A DNA stretch of 64,000 nt from Calvatia gigantea (taxonomy: Eukaryota; Basidiomycota; Agaricomycetes; Agaricales; Lycoperdaceae), in contig JACAAK010000006.1 in NCBI GenBank assembly GCA_025093985.1, positions 1,798,001-1,862,000 of the forward strand. The letters are read 5' to 3'. This document shows positions 11,979 to 30,100 of the stretch, piece by piece (within the stretch, counting starts at the first letter, position 1; each line of letters opens with the position of its first letter). The notes under the pieces were generated by a model that was given only the letters and a program-made list of their open reading frames with translations, was not told the origin of the DNA and ran no database searches. The position numbers and the translations under genes were made by a program.

Positions 11979-13402
11979 TCAAGCGTTATGACTACGCAAC
12001 TCCGTCTCGCATTTATCACAACTACATTCAAAAAACCATTCTTTCAGCGCCCCCCTCCTCTTCGCTACATCCTCGTTGTTGTCAACATAGGATATACAAA
12101 GCTCTTCGCCTTCTTGAACATCCCTAAGGGTATAATACTCCATGACCCGACCGCTACGTTTCTTATACAATGTTGGAGAGCAGTCTGTGGGCACCATAAG
12201 ACACAAAATTGAGGCGGTAAGCCAGGACTCACTGTGGTTAAAATAGGAACCAAAGGGGTACAATCCCCAACCTAACATCTCACTATCCACCCCTTCTGGC
12301 GCCATGTCCCATATGCCAAAGACATTCCCATGTTCTCGTCCTAGTATGGCTCGGGTATCATGAGGACTATCCACGGATTTCTTCAGCAGTTGAACGAGAA
12401 TTTTCGTTTGTTCCGAGAGACTTTTGGTATCTCTCAAGGCAGAGTGGGTGACGAATCTGTTAAAGGCCCATACGCGGATACTTGGACGCCAGAATATGAG
12501 GTTTAGATTGCATGTGCGGGAGAGTATTGTCCTGGAGGTCGAGGACATCAGGCCAGTTACCATTGGGATAAGTATCATGGGAAGGGGTTGATTCATTCGA
12601 TACCGACAGCACAGATGGGGTTGCTTGCGAGTGCGGAAAGTCTTCGATACATTTCCTCAAAAGGCCAATCAGGACGAAGCGAGCAGTATCCAGTTCGAAT
12701 TCAGAGAGTAAAGCAGGAGACAACAGTGTCGCTTTTGCCTTGCATTTGCCGCTTGTACAGCCCGGTACGGCATTCTTATCTGTGGGCGTCGGTGTTGGGG
12801 GCCTTGCGAGAGAGGAGAGTCGCACTGCGCGGCCCCAAGCGTCATTCACGAACGCTGAAGAGATGTAACTTTTGGATACCAAGTCCTCTAATGATTGTAG
12901 AAACGCCGTCCATTTCAATTCGTTGTCGTTGAGTGCGAGTGTTGTCCGAGGTTTCGACCTATCTTTATCCATCGACGCCAAACAGCGCTCCACAGCTGCG
13001 TTCACAACACCCCTCACACCCGCGTGGGTCATATTATATATTCTTTTCACCATCAGCTACCCAGGCAATCCGGCATACTTCCCTACAAAACCACACTCCC
13101 GCATTAGAACCGTTTCCGGTTCCAGCCTTCTGACCGTTGCTTGTCCTCCCTGCATCCACAGACGGCTGAGGTTCGAGTGGCACAGTAATATTCCAATTGC
13201 CCCTCCTTGCCACTTCCCAAGACCACGCGAAACACCATGCGCACACTTCTTTCCTGAATTTTCTGCAAATAACACTCGCATAAGGCGCTTCGCATGCAAG
13301 GATGAGGGTATTTTTGGGTATAGACTGAGATGCGAATGCACCACGGCCACCGTAGGGTGTTGCGGAAATGGCGAAATATAGCGAATTGGGACCTGGGGCC
13401 AT
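11979..13402 (-). CDS. SET-domain lysine methyltransferase, SMYD/Set6-like
   Basis: Read on the minus strand from 13402, with one clear intron at 12185-12232. The N-terminus (MAPGPNSLYFAIS, then GGRGAFASQSI) is the opening SET strand region. It is followed by a cysteine cluster (CAWCF, then WFCREVCR) in the place of the SMYD MYND insertion. After a helical insert the catalytic SET core appears: NVFGIWDMAPEG, SYFNHNCSPTL across the intron, GEELCISYVD, and a post-SET cysteine motif CSCDKCE. The NHNCSP and ISY elements form the cofactor and substrate site in this family. Substrate is unknown; known relatives methylate histone or non-histone lysines. Two one-base slips interrupt the frame, at 13044-13047 (AAAA on the coding strand) and 12467-12469 (GGG). 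Removing one base at each joins all three parts. The product is about 440 residues. Confidence 0.87.
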
Positions 13403-13629
13403 AGGGACGCGTAGGGGGAACGGCTGGGGAAAGTGAGTTGAATGATTGCTGGTAGTCCTGCACGTTGATGCCAGAAGAAGATAAGATAAGATAATTTTTT
13501 GTGAGCAAATGATTTAATTGGCTGGGTGGTTTATCTGATAACCCGACAAGAATCTATCTTTGGATGCGGAAAGGGTATGATATTTTATTGATAACGATGT
13601 TAACAAAGACCTGCATCGCTGACTGTTTC

Positions 13630-14712
<1,083 letters not shown>

Positions 14713-15036
14713 TGTTAATGGTATGGGCAGGATGGATGAAAGATCGGATGTGGTCGGGTTGAGGTACTCGGTGTGGTCAATTGATGGAGATCCTCGTGAT
14801 AAGATTATGTCTATGCAGGTTGTAGCTTAATTCGGTCATTGTTGATCACATCACTTCCCCTCGCCAACTCTCAGCCTAGAGTGGAGTCCAGGTCAAAGGA
14901 ATACATAAACCAGTTAGAAATGAATCCCTCCTAGGACCCATACCAAACCTCAGAGTGATGTGCATATATCCAAGGAGACACAATCCACCCGGTAATAAAA
15001 CAGGTAGGTAGAACACTGCTCTTTCAACAATCATTA
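14713..15036. promoter_or_regulatory. TPI upstream region
   Basis: 324 bp between the TPI start codon and the MITE left end. The start context on the minus strand is TTAACAATGGC. I see no convincing TATA box. If the MITE insertion is recent, it placed new sequence about 320 bp upstream of a strongly expressed glycolytic gene. Confidence 0.4.
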
Positions 15037-15561
15037 GGGTCTTTCAAACATGTCCATTCCGGATCCCATTCTGATTCCCATTTTGGATCCCATTTTGCAA
15101 AATTTGAGTGTAATTTGGTCAAAATGGGATCCAAAATGGGAACCAGAATGGTGCCAGAATGGACATGTTTGAAACCCCCGTCCCGATTTTTTGTGATAAT
15201 GGGAACAGAATGGCCATTATAAGGTGAGGTGTTCACATATAAACTTGAAAATTTGGATTTTCACTTCTTATGGGCGAAGTTTAAACCTTTTGTAAGGGCT
15301 TGGGTGGGGTATTGTGCCATATATTGGATTATTGCATACACTACCATGCTGTAACAGACATATGTACCGCATCAACAAAATAAAACTCCGAATCAAAACA
15401 GGACAAGATTGAGAATGGCCATTCTGGCGCAGTAGGAGCCCCAAGGGTCCATTCTGATCAGAATGGCCATTCTCGGTCCCATTTTGAGTCCACCCCGGAT
15501 CATCAGAATGGGATCAGAATGGGAACAGAATGGGACCAGAATGGAGATCTTTGAACCACCC
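15037..15561. mobile_element. Fold-back MITE-like element with TA target duplication
   Basis: A 525-bp element is flanked by TA at 15035-15036 and at 15562-15563. The left end begins GGGTCTTTCAAACATGTCC. The right end, read in reverse complement, begins GGGTGGTTCAAAGATCTCC. The two then share a roughly 60-bp degenerate series of CCATTCTG/CCCATTTTG words with GGATCCC. A third copy of the module, inverted, lies at 15121-15179, so the left 140 bp alone form a long hairpin (arms about 15041-15097 and 15121-15177, loop about 23 nt). A further GGCCATTC/GAATGGCC inverted pair occurs around 15410-15480. No transposase frame is present. A TA duplication suggests mobilisation by a Tc1/mariner-type transposase, which is an inference. 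The right end touches the stop codon of the MFS gene. Confidence 0.75.
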
Positions 15562-15563
15562 TA

Positions 15564-18184
15564 TTATATCGATCGTGTAAGTGGGCTCCTCGCGCGTATC
15601 GTCTCGCCATAATAATATATCCAGACGGGGAAGGGGATCCCTAGCACTGCGCCAAGCAGCGCCAAAAGCTACTCGGTGAGCCCATCACAGCGAAATCCAT
15701 GAAGCAAAACGAACACGCAACAAATCCGTTAGTATCTGAAACACATCTCGTCTCGTGCATAAAGCGGGGGGGCTCACAGTGTTACCATATCCCAGTCCTA
15801 ACCGGTTATACATCTGCTGACCAAACAGTGGAAAAGAAAATCCTAGCAGCGAGCGGAAAACCTACGTTTCTCCGACAGTGAGTAATTCAAACCTCAAACT
15901 GGGGGACATATGTCATGGAATATGACGAAAGGCATCAACAAAAGGGTAGAGGAGGGGCATGGCAGGAAAGGGGATGATCTGAATTGGGGGCAGTTAAGGG
16001 GGAAAGGCTTACCATTGATGCAGCCACCGCGCTTGCGGCATACGTAAACGTGTCGACGAGATAAAGTTGGATGGGGAGGCTTGTAATCCATTGTACGGTT
16101 GGGGTCACGATAGTATTGGCAGACGAGATTTTTGATGTTAGCAACGTCGCGAAAAGCCGGGATACTTGGACTTACATATTGGTCATGGTGCCTGGAATAG
16201 GCGAGAAAGAGTGTTATCTAACCCAAGCTGTCCTGCATAAACACTTCCACCTACCAAAACCAAATATACCAGACCCAATTATTGGCATAATCCAATGGAG
16301 CTTCGCTTGTGCAGACCACCCATACCACCTATTGACGGGATAGTATCGTGGCACTCAGGTCAGCCAACAGTCTCTCACGAGATGCCAAGCAACACTGAGA
16401 TAATCGCTTACAGAAGTCCAATAGGGATAAAAAACGAGCCGAAAAAATAGTGCCGGCATTCGCATTTCAGGTTTGCCTCTGCCACAGTTCTTTGCCGCCA
16501 ACTGTAATTTAAACCAATATTCGTTAGTGGAGGTGTTGAGTTTCATCTGTGGCGCTGCGGGAACGTTAAGGAACGCACATGAGCATAGATTTGATTGGAG
16601 AACTTGGCTCCAATAATGGCCGCAATGATGAAGCCAATTCCCAACCCTAGGTATGCCAGTCCCGCAACGCTGGGTTTGAACCCATACGTATCTGCGAACA
16701 ACCCTAACAGGATCACAAGGTTAGTCAATTCAGCAGTACGCAAGATAAGTATGACCTACCTCCAAATGTCGTGAACATCATGAATGTAATGCCTACGAAC
16801 GCGATGCATTAGCGCCAAGCATTTCCAGTATTGCGGCCGCCAACTCACCGTACATACTAAACACTCCGGGTAAATAACGCAAAATAGCATCATCCTGTAA
16901 GTTACTCACAAGGCCATGTAAAGACTGAGGATGAAGCAGATGAAGCTTCTGCAAAGCAACATCGCTGGCCTCTTCAAGTTCAGCCAAACCACGGATAAGA
17001 GGTTACTTCCACCCCCAGGAATTTCGCAGGAAAGTGCCAGAGCCTTCTCCACGTCGCCCATCTTCAGAGCCTTGCGATATCGTAACACAGGACCATAAGT
17101 TTCCTTAAGCAACGGAAACCCAACGACGGCTGCAGTACCACATAGCCCTGTCGGTGGCAATAATTCCAAGTGGATTCATCAAATTTCGAGTTAGAGGAAT
17201 CCGTTTCAAGTTGTGCATCTATTTCCGAGATATCCCGGAAACAAGCGGAGTAAACAACATACCTGCTAGGAGAATGAAGAGGTACTTGACACCGGCGCGC
17301 TCGGTCATCAGGCCACCTATGATGGGTCCCATGATTGGCCCTAGGAGGGGCCCGAGGCTGTAAATTGCCATTGCAGAAGCACGGTCGTGTTCAGAGAAGA
17401 GGTCGCCGATTGAACCCGCCCCACAAGCGAAGGGAGCGCCCCCCGACAAGCCGGCTTGATTACAGGTGGCGTTAGTGGCGGACAGGCAGAATGGAGACGA
17501 CCCCACCTAGGAAACGGAATGTTATGAGAGCCTCAACGTTGGGTGCGAAAGCGCAACCGAGGTGAAAAATCATGCTGAAGAGGTTGCCTAAATGAAGGAC
17601 CTTGCGAAAATACTCCTCAGTTAATCAATACGTTATCGCTCGGTATGAAAACACACCCATGTACGTCCATACATTTCCGATATTGGTGCAAGGATAAGCG
17701 GCTACAAAAACATTACGTCCCGACCTCTCAGCAGTAACTATGAAGGACACTCACCGCGAGCGCATTAGACAGTAAGAATATACTCAATGTCATGGCGGAA
17801 ATCGTCGGACTAATGATATGATATTTGTACGTGAGGGCTGGTAGACCGGGCGCCATCAACGTGGTTGCAAAGGGGGTCAGGAATGTATACATGGAAACCT
17901 ACAGAGCGAAAAGTGTCAGCAGCACAAGAACATGCTACAGGCACGTTACTTACGATCATCGCAGCGGTCCATTTTCTACGGGTGGACCAGTTCCTGGCGT
18001 TGCTCGGATCCGTTTCCCAATTGTCCTCACTCGACGCCGCAGAGTGAATTTCTTCAATTTCCGAAATTGTCTTTCTAGACATGGATGAAAGGACTTCAAT
18101 GTCATTGCTGATCACGGAGGCATTAGGAGTAGTCTCCAGTTGATCTCGTTGACCAAGGGGGGCTGGCATATCAGAGAACAGCAA
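15564..18184 (-). CDS. MFS transporter, DHA1-type drug:H+ antiporter
   Basis: A many-exon minus-strand gene. The cytosolic N-terminus ends DDNWETDPSNARNWSTRRKW, a common lead-in for fungal DHA1 exporters, and twelve transmembrane segments follow. Diagnostic elements in order are FATTLMAPGLPAL, LILAPISEMYGRTW (motif A region), YSLGPLLGPIMGPIIGG (antiporter motif C), FPLLKETYGPVLRYRKA in the central loop, QLYLVDTFTYAASAV, LLGFSFPLFGQQMY, and the C-terminal VWIYYYGETIRARS. Such proteins export small hydrophobic molecules from the plasma membrane. An 8-nt exon lies at 16849-16856. One frame slip falls in a six-base run at 16442-16447; one base fewer restores FFGSFFIPIGL. The stop TAA (15564-15566) sits directly beside the MITE target duplication. 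The start could be 18184 or the Met five codons in. The gene is divergent from the ABC exporter across about 1.27 kb. Confidence 0.92.
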
Positions 18185-19454
18185 ATTCGCAGGTGAGGGT
18201 TTAAAAGAGGAATAGACAAGGTCTATAGGAAGAGGACAGGAAGGGAGCCGCTCTCAAGGCTTTTGACCTGCCAGATGGTGTAACATTTGACGTTTAAACG
18301 CCTTGGGAGTAATACGAAAGCACTTTGCTAGTCCTGGATTGATTCATGATTCCAAAGTGCGACGGCCCCGGCCGCTATTACTCTATCGTGTGCGTCATTC
18401 AACTGCCTTTAGTGCAAAATGTCCTTCTTCAAGTGCAGTTGCGATCACCCTTTGAAAGCAGGATTTGATCCCCCACCCCTCGCATCGAGAAGGTTAGGTT
18501 GCATTCAGGTGCATCTGGTCTTCCTGAAGGAAAAGCAAAATCGGTTCTTAATCGCCAAGGCAGAGGAGAGAACCTTTAGTCAGGCACGGTATGTGTCACG
18601 ATCCAAACCTAATTTGTCCCTTGGTCATTTGTGACGGGATATTGGGATGTGTCTGCATACACGAGGATAGACATTCTTGGGTATCCTGAGTGGGGTTGTT
18701 ACACGAAAAGTGCATGGGAACAAGTTGTGCGTCATCAATTCACTCGCAGCTGGCTTTTCCTGAATTCGTTTGGTAAGGCCCTTCAATGTGACAGCCCCAT
18801 GTGGTATTTGCTCTCGGCATCGCCACACACGACTATCACACATTTAGAACTTCGCGACCTTCCCAGCTTAAAAGCAGGTCAATTTGAAATACCCATCCTT
18901 CGGTTGCACCCATTCGGCCAGTCACGCATGTGTCACACTTGCATAGTTGAACGCGGCTCGGTAAGCAACCGTCGGCAGGATGCAGCACCGTCACGGTGGT
19001 TCGCACCAATGATCCCGGTTGGGTAGGAAACTCCGACCTAGCATTCCTCGGCAAGTGTGACGGACCTTCATTTTCGCTATTCTTTGACTTGCAATGATGT
19101 AAAAAAAATATTCTATACTTTCGAGATGCGCCTGAGAAGTTGATCAGGAATCTTGCGGTGAGTGAGTAATCCATCCAGGAGTCGAGATCCTAAATTTTCT
19201 GACGGACGCATCACAATCAGGGCCGCAAGGAGCACATCGCTTATCATTGTGCTATTAATACCTCAGCGCAGTCATAAATGAGGAACGCAAAAGCTGATAT
19301 GTCAGCACATTGTCGCCGGCCGTATGGATGCGTCACCTCTATGCCAGCACTTATGGAGGTGTATATGGGAGCTCTGTTGCTGTTCACCTAGGCCCGTTCT
19401 CTCTTGTCAGCGCTCAAGACCACCATTCCACTGAATTATCGTCCACTTGCTGTC
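18185..19454. promoter_or_regulatory. Shared intergenic region between two exporters
   Basis: This 1.27-kb region separates the divergent MFS and ABC exporters and should carry both promoters. It contains a two-part inverted repeat at 18307-18383, described separately. A 131-codon plus-strand frame at 18631-19026 has no motif that I recognise, and I do not call it a gene. A co-regulated divergent pair is possible but not shown by sequence. Confidence 0.4.
18307..18383. repeat. Two-part inverted repeat in the exporter intergenic region
   Basis: GAGTAATA (18307-18314) and GCACTTTG (18320-18327) recur as reverse complements CAAAGTGC (18353-18360) and TATTACTC (18376-18383), in mirrored order. 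A GC-rich palindrome (CGGCCCCGGCCG) lies inside the right half. The nested pairing suggests an imperfect hairpin or a pair of protein-binding half-sites. It is about 120 bp from the MFS start. Confidence 0.4.
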
Positions 19455-25599
<6,145 letters not shown>

Positions 25600-25923
25600 T
25601 GGAAATTTCCAGTTATGAATAGCAGGTACGGGCACATTTAGAGTTAGACTACGAACCTTATGAAGTTGGAATGAATGGAATTATAATAATCCATTTCCAA
25701 AACTCTCCCCCGTTGGGTTTTGATGCCAAGTTTATCAACCAAGGCTCTGATTAACACATCGCTGAGGCAAAAGCCCACCTAGCGGGGCGGTGCCAGCTCG
25801 TAGGCAGCCGGAGTATTAGAAGACCTACGGGTGGTAAGTTCGGATCAAGTCAGCGTGATCTGGGATGTCCCAAAAAGGCAGGGGGCGAAATTACAGAATT
25901 TCAGTTTTTACCCGGATACGTTA
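25600..25923 (+). promoter_or_regulatory. Spacer between ABC and Apd1-like genes
   Basis: 324 bp holding the ABC 3' UTR and the promoter of the ferredoxin gene. No further gene is visible. An in-frame ATG at 25831 would extend the downstream protein by 31 residues. The extension has no family resemblance, so I prefer the start at 25924. Confidence 0.4.
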
Positions 25924-26788
25924 ATGGCGGGTACGCGTTCCGCTACGAGTTGTGTTCGAGCATTGTCGACTGGGCCAGTAAAACCACTGTACGGGACAGT
26001 CACCTCCCATTCAAGTTACATCTTCCTCCATGCAGGTAAACCCCCTTCGCAATTCCCGGCCAGAGTTACGACGCCTATCCAGCGCGAGCTCCTGTTACGG
26101 ACAATGAGATGGGGGACCATCGTCAACTTCGCTTGGACAGGCGAAGCTCCCAAGGTCAATGAGGACGGGACCTCTGCTACTATATTCTCAGCCTCACGTG
26201 GACGATTGGAGATACCACAGGTGTCCCTGAAGAATATCAATGAAGTGGAGGCAAGAATCAAGGAGCACATCCAACATGGTCCTATCGAACCTGGAACTAA
26301 TGAGCAAGTGCACTTGTACATCTGTACCCATGGCGTACGGGATTGTCGTTGCGGTGAACATGGTAGTCAGGTTGCTCGCGCTCTCAAGGAAGAGGTTGAA
26401 AGGCGGAATTTGAAGGGGATGGTCAAGGTTCGCGAGGTTGGGCATGTCGGTGGCCACGAGTACGTTGTGTTCCATTTCTGGTGACTCACCGATTCTGACT
26501 TTTGGGAAAGGTATGCTGCAAATCTACTCATATATCCACATGGAGAATGGTGGGTCCTCAGAACTCTTGGAACCCTCATCCGAAACTCATAGTATTCAAA
26601 TATTCAGGCTTGGACGTCTCAGGCCGAACGATGTTCCTCGTGTACTTGATGTAATCCTTGCTCAACCGGTGAAGCCGTTTACTGACCAGGATCCCCCAAC
26701 TGTCCCGGAGCACTGGCGAGGCCGCATGGGGCTTGGAAAAGACGAACAAACATACCTGTTTGAGAACTTTGCCCGACATAATGTGTAG
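25924..26788 (+). CDS. Apd1/Aim32-like thioredoxin-fold [2Fe-2S] protein
   Basis: Exons 25924-26459, 26511-26549 and 26608-26788 give 251 residues. The cluster motif is complete: CTHGVRDCRC supplies two cysteines eight residues apart (about C134 and C143), and HVGGH supplies two histidines (about H174 and H178). This is the bis-Cys, bis-His pattern described for yeast Apd1. YAANLLIYPHGEW and the C-terminal EHWRGRMGLGKDEQ are family signatures. The N-terminus MAGTRSATSCVRALST is basic and Ser/Thr-rich, consistent with a mitochondrial presequence as in Aim32. Known relatives act in redox homeostasis and tolerance to oxidants. I chose 25924 over 25831 because of the presequence. No frame break is present. 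Confidence 0.9.
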
Positions 26789-27141
26789 TCTATCGCGTCC
26801 TTGTGTCCTTGCTGGACCTAATTGTCTTAGCGATATCCAACCTAATGCTCAACCTTTTGCTTGGGAATCTAGATTACGTTCGTAACTGTCGCCTCCGACG
26901 CAACCGGATGGTGACCGTGTCCAATGATTAGCAAAAGGGTCAGGGACCGGGGTCACCGATATCCATCTCCCGTTCCCCTTGTCCACCTTCGAAAGTCATG
27001 ACGTCAGTCTAGTAGCCGTGCCTACAAAGGGACCGGTAATCGCTACTGAGGCTTCCGCGTCTTCAGTGACACTGCACGTCCAATGTAACTAGGCTCGTAT
27101 TCAGGCGTGGCATGGGTCGACTACATTTTTGAATCCGGTTA
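26789..27141. other. Convergent intergenic spacer
   Basis: 353 bp between the 3' ends of the Apd1-like gene and the glycosidase gene. It should hold both 3' UTRs and polyadenylation sites. I see no other element. Confidence 0.5.
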
Positions 27142-29574
27142 TCATAGTACCCTGTTAATACTCTCAAATCTGACTGTCCACCCAGCCGGAAACCCTGGAG
27201 CAACACCTTCGCTACCGTCCCACCCTGCAGCCATCATTGCAACCGCCAACAGAAATGAGCCCGACCCAGGGAAGTATGGTGTCGGAACTCTCACACCACC
27301 GATTGGCATCCCAACATCGTCAAACTTGTACAACGGATCGAGAAGCCAGTCTACCGCACGATCGGTCTCTCCGTTCCTTGCAGCTGACATCGCGAGCATT
27401 GGGTAATCCCATCTTAGGACATACAAACCCGTTCAGCACAGCATCATCATCGGGCAAATTCCACACTCACCCCCAGAAATCCGTTACATTCCAATGGGAC
27501 CATACCTTCTCGGCAGTGATTTTCGCCATGGTGATATTCAAACCTTCTGTTGGTGGCAACCAACCATGCAGGCCCACCAGGGCAGGATGGTCGCTCGTGA
27601 ACTCGGGATCGTCCCAGAAGTCCTGCTCGATTCCCTCGTACACCATATACGTGTCACCATCAACAGGCAGCTTGGCCAAGTTGTTTTTCACGTCTGTCCA
27701 GGGCTTTGGGACATCGCTTCCTAGCTTATTCATCCATTCCTCTGCAATGCCCAACCCGAACCTCCAATACTGCGAGCTCGAACGCCGGGTTCTGGGTGAC
27801 GTTTGGGCTCGTATCCTCGCTTACCACATATAACGGTGGACCAAGATCATATACTCCTGTGCTCTCGTTGAACCAAGCAAATGCCGCCATCCAATTCGCA
27901 GTTTCGCGGATAACAGTCTCCCATTTCTCCAAAGTTTCCCGGGTGGGGAAGCTTCTATACTCGTATTGGGCGAAGATCAGTGGATGGGGTTGTTGCCAAA
28001 TGAGGAGGTTGTTAATTTGGCCTGGGGCAGAGCGACCGGAAGGATCTGTCATTTTGGGCCAACGTGCGCCGGAGGACCAGCCTTGTTGGATTTGCGAGCG
28101 TGTAAGTGAGCTTTGGAGGAAGCGGTCGTAGATTGAGCTAGAGCGTCGGAGGACGTCCCAGTTGTTCCAGAGTGCCCAGTGGGTGGAGTGCCAGAAGTAC
28201 ATTTCTGCGGGCATGCATTTGTGGAAGTTTTGGGACTTGAAAAGTACACTCACCCATGTGAAATTTCCTTGATAACGGGGAAGAATATGTTCAGGATTAT
28301 TTAAACTGGACATGGAGCCTGATGTGACTTACCCGTACTATAAAATTCCTGTAGTGTCAGCAATATACTTAACTTATTGGGCGAAGAGAACGAACCCAAC
28401 CATTGTTCACTAGTCCTGACTACGCCAAAAAGAAAAACCACTGGTGAGGTACGTTATAGGTGTGATTCTTGGAACAGGTAATCACCTCCTGCGGTGGCGT
28501 ATCCCCTGCCTCATTCACTCTCATGAGATATCGTGATAAAATAATCCTTCGCTGGAGCTCGTCGGCTCTTGGGTCGCTTGAACCCGTCATGACATCAACG
28601 AAACCGCCCGTGGTCCAGTAGTGTTCCCATGCCCTGGCGGACTCCTTGAAAACTTCCTTCGCGGTGTGGACTTTCTCCACGGTAGACAACCCAAATGTCA
28701 CAGAAAGTGACATTTCACGCCCTGAAGCCTTTGATTGTGGCACAAGGATGTATCGATGTGCGATTGGATCTTCACGGCGAATACGATATGCCTCACCCCC
28801 AGTGGTCGCCATGAATGTCGCGGAGTCGAGGCGGTGTTGGATAGTGGAAAGAGTTGGAGATAAGGTGCGCAAGTTGGTGGTATGATTGGCTGGGACGTCG
28901 TACCTTCCTACGAAAGGGGCGCTGAATTTGGCTTTACCATCGCACCAAGGAAAATCCAGGTAAACGCCTAATCCACCTCTACCTAAGAGGGGAGACTCGA
29001 GCTGAATGGCAATGGTATCCGTCGAGTCGGCTGAGGCGACTTTAACAGTGATGGGTGTGTCTTCAAAGGAAAACTCGCTTGTAATAGTACCGCTCCACAA
29101 ATCAAGGGTCTGTTTAACGTTTGCCAGATCGTTTTCTGTAACATTCTTCATTGAACCATTACTGTCCAAGAATGCTAGGCCAATTCTTCCAAGGTTGACG
29201 CGATGCGGGTTAGAAATCAGCCACTGTTCGGTCGGGTTTCCTCCGCCGAAATCGTACTGAACTGGTCGACCATGGTTTAACCAGCTCACGCCTTTATAGG
29301 CTTCGACGTCGGCGCTAGTTACACCTGGTGGCAAGCTGTCATTTTTCCATCCCCAAGACGAGAGTGTGTTGAAGGGAAGGAACGTTTGGAGGCCGGTGAC
29401 GTCCGCTCCAAAGGCAAAGTTGCCGTTCCCGACCTGGATTGGTGTCACTAAGTTCGAGGAGGTCCGTACAGGGTTGTATCGAGTGACGAGGGAATGGCGG
29501 TCGATTTTGGCAGTTGGGGTGGCTGAGGATTGGAGAACTATGGAGAAGACGAGGAGGAGGTTGCCGACTTTCAT
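27142..29574 (-). CDS. Secreted six-hairpin glycosidase-like protein
   Basis: A signal peptide (MKVGNLLLVFSIVLQSSA) opens a roughly 760-residue product. The N-terminal part has QVGNGNFAFGADVTGLQTF and SSWGWKNDSLP, and the large middle exon has EMYFWHSTHWALW and GWSSGARWPKM. The C-terminus has WDYPMLAMSAARNG and a final GWTVRFES. This is the pattern of fungal proteins annotated as six-hairpin glycosidases, with an (alpha/alpha)6 barrel related to GH65/GH95. Substrate is not predictable; secretion and N-X-S/T sequons suggest extracellular carbohydrate turnover. Small exons around 28210-28430 are uncertain; several micro-exon solutions fit. One extra base near 27770-27772 breaks the frame before YWRFGLGIAEEW. 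The ends are supported by the signal peptide and a natural C-terminal stop. Confidence 0.84.
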
Positions 29575-30100
29575 TGTATCATGTTGGCACTTCGGTTATA
29601 TTGGAATATTTAACTGCGGAGACTGATAAGAAGCCTCCGACTTGCGGCCCGGTGGTGCTTCCTTTCCTCGTCTCATGATATTGTGCGAAGCCAACAACTT
29701 CAGTAAGGATACGGACCGCGGAAAGAGGTTCAAGGATCAATATGTCGCCGTCGGCCTTTATATGCAACGGGGTGGAAAGAACGATGACCAGTTGCTAGTC
29801 CGAGTCACCCAGAATTATTCCAAGTGGAAACAAGACATGTTGGGAGTATAGGTCGACCTCGGATAATATTTCCTGGACCCTGCAATAACTGTTAAATGAC
29901 TCAACATCCTTCTAGGGCGCTGAGGTATTGACCAACATGAAATGTTTAGGTAGTCTACGGAGTTATTGGCAGAGCATGTTTTAGGTGTGTGATGTAACAA
30001 GACCGTGGGAGCAGGCCCGGTGGGCGTTTATCGCTTCACGTTTTCGTGCCAACCCGTTACTTCCTCCGTCATGCACACCGGGTCTTAAAGCTGTGGAAAC
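29575..30100. promoter_or_regulatory. Divergent intergenic region
   Basis: 526 bp between the minus-strand glycosidase start and the plus-strand coiled-coil gene, probably containing both promoters. Short frames here have no recognisable content. I see no repeat. Confidence 0.4.

Noticed and set aside
15037..15561. CRISPR-like repeat array in the CCATTCTG words
   Set aside because: Words are degenerate, inverted and unevenly spaced, with terminal repeats and a TA duplication; this is a fold-back element, and the host is a eukaryote.
28210..28430. Reading the frame break in the glycosidase as proof of a pseudogene
   Set aside because: Several micro-exon combinations restore the frame, and the signal peptide and C-terminus are intact.
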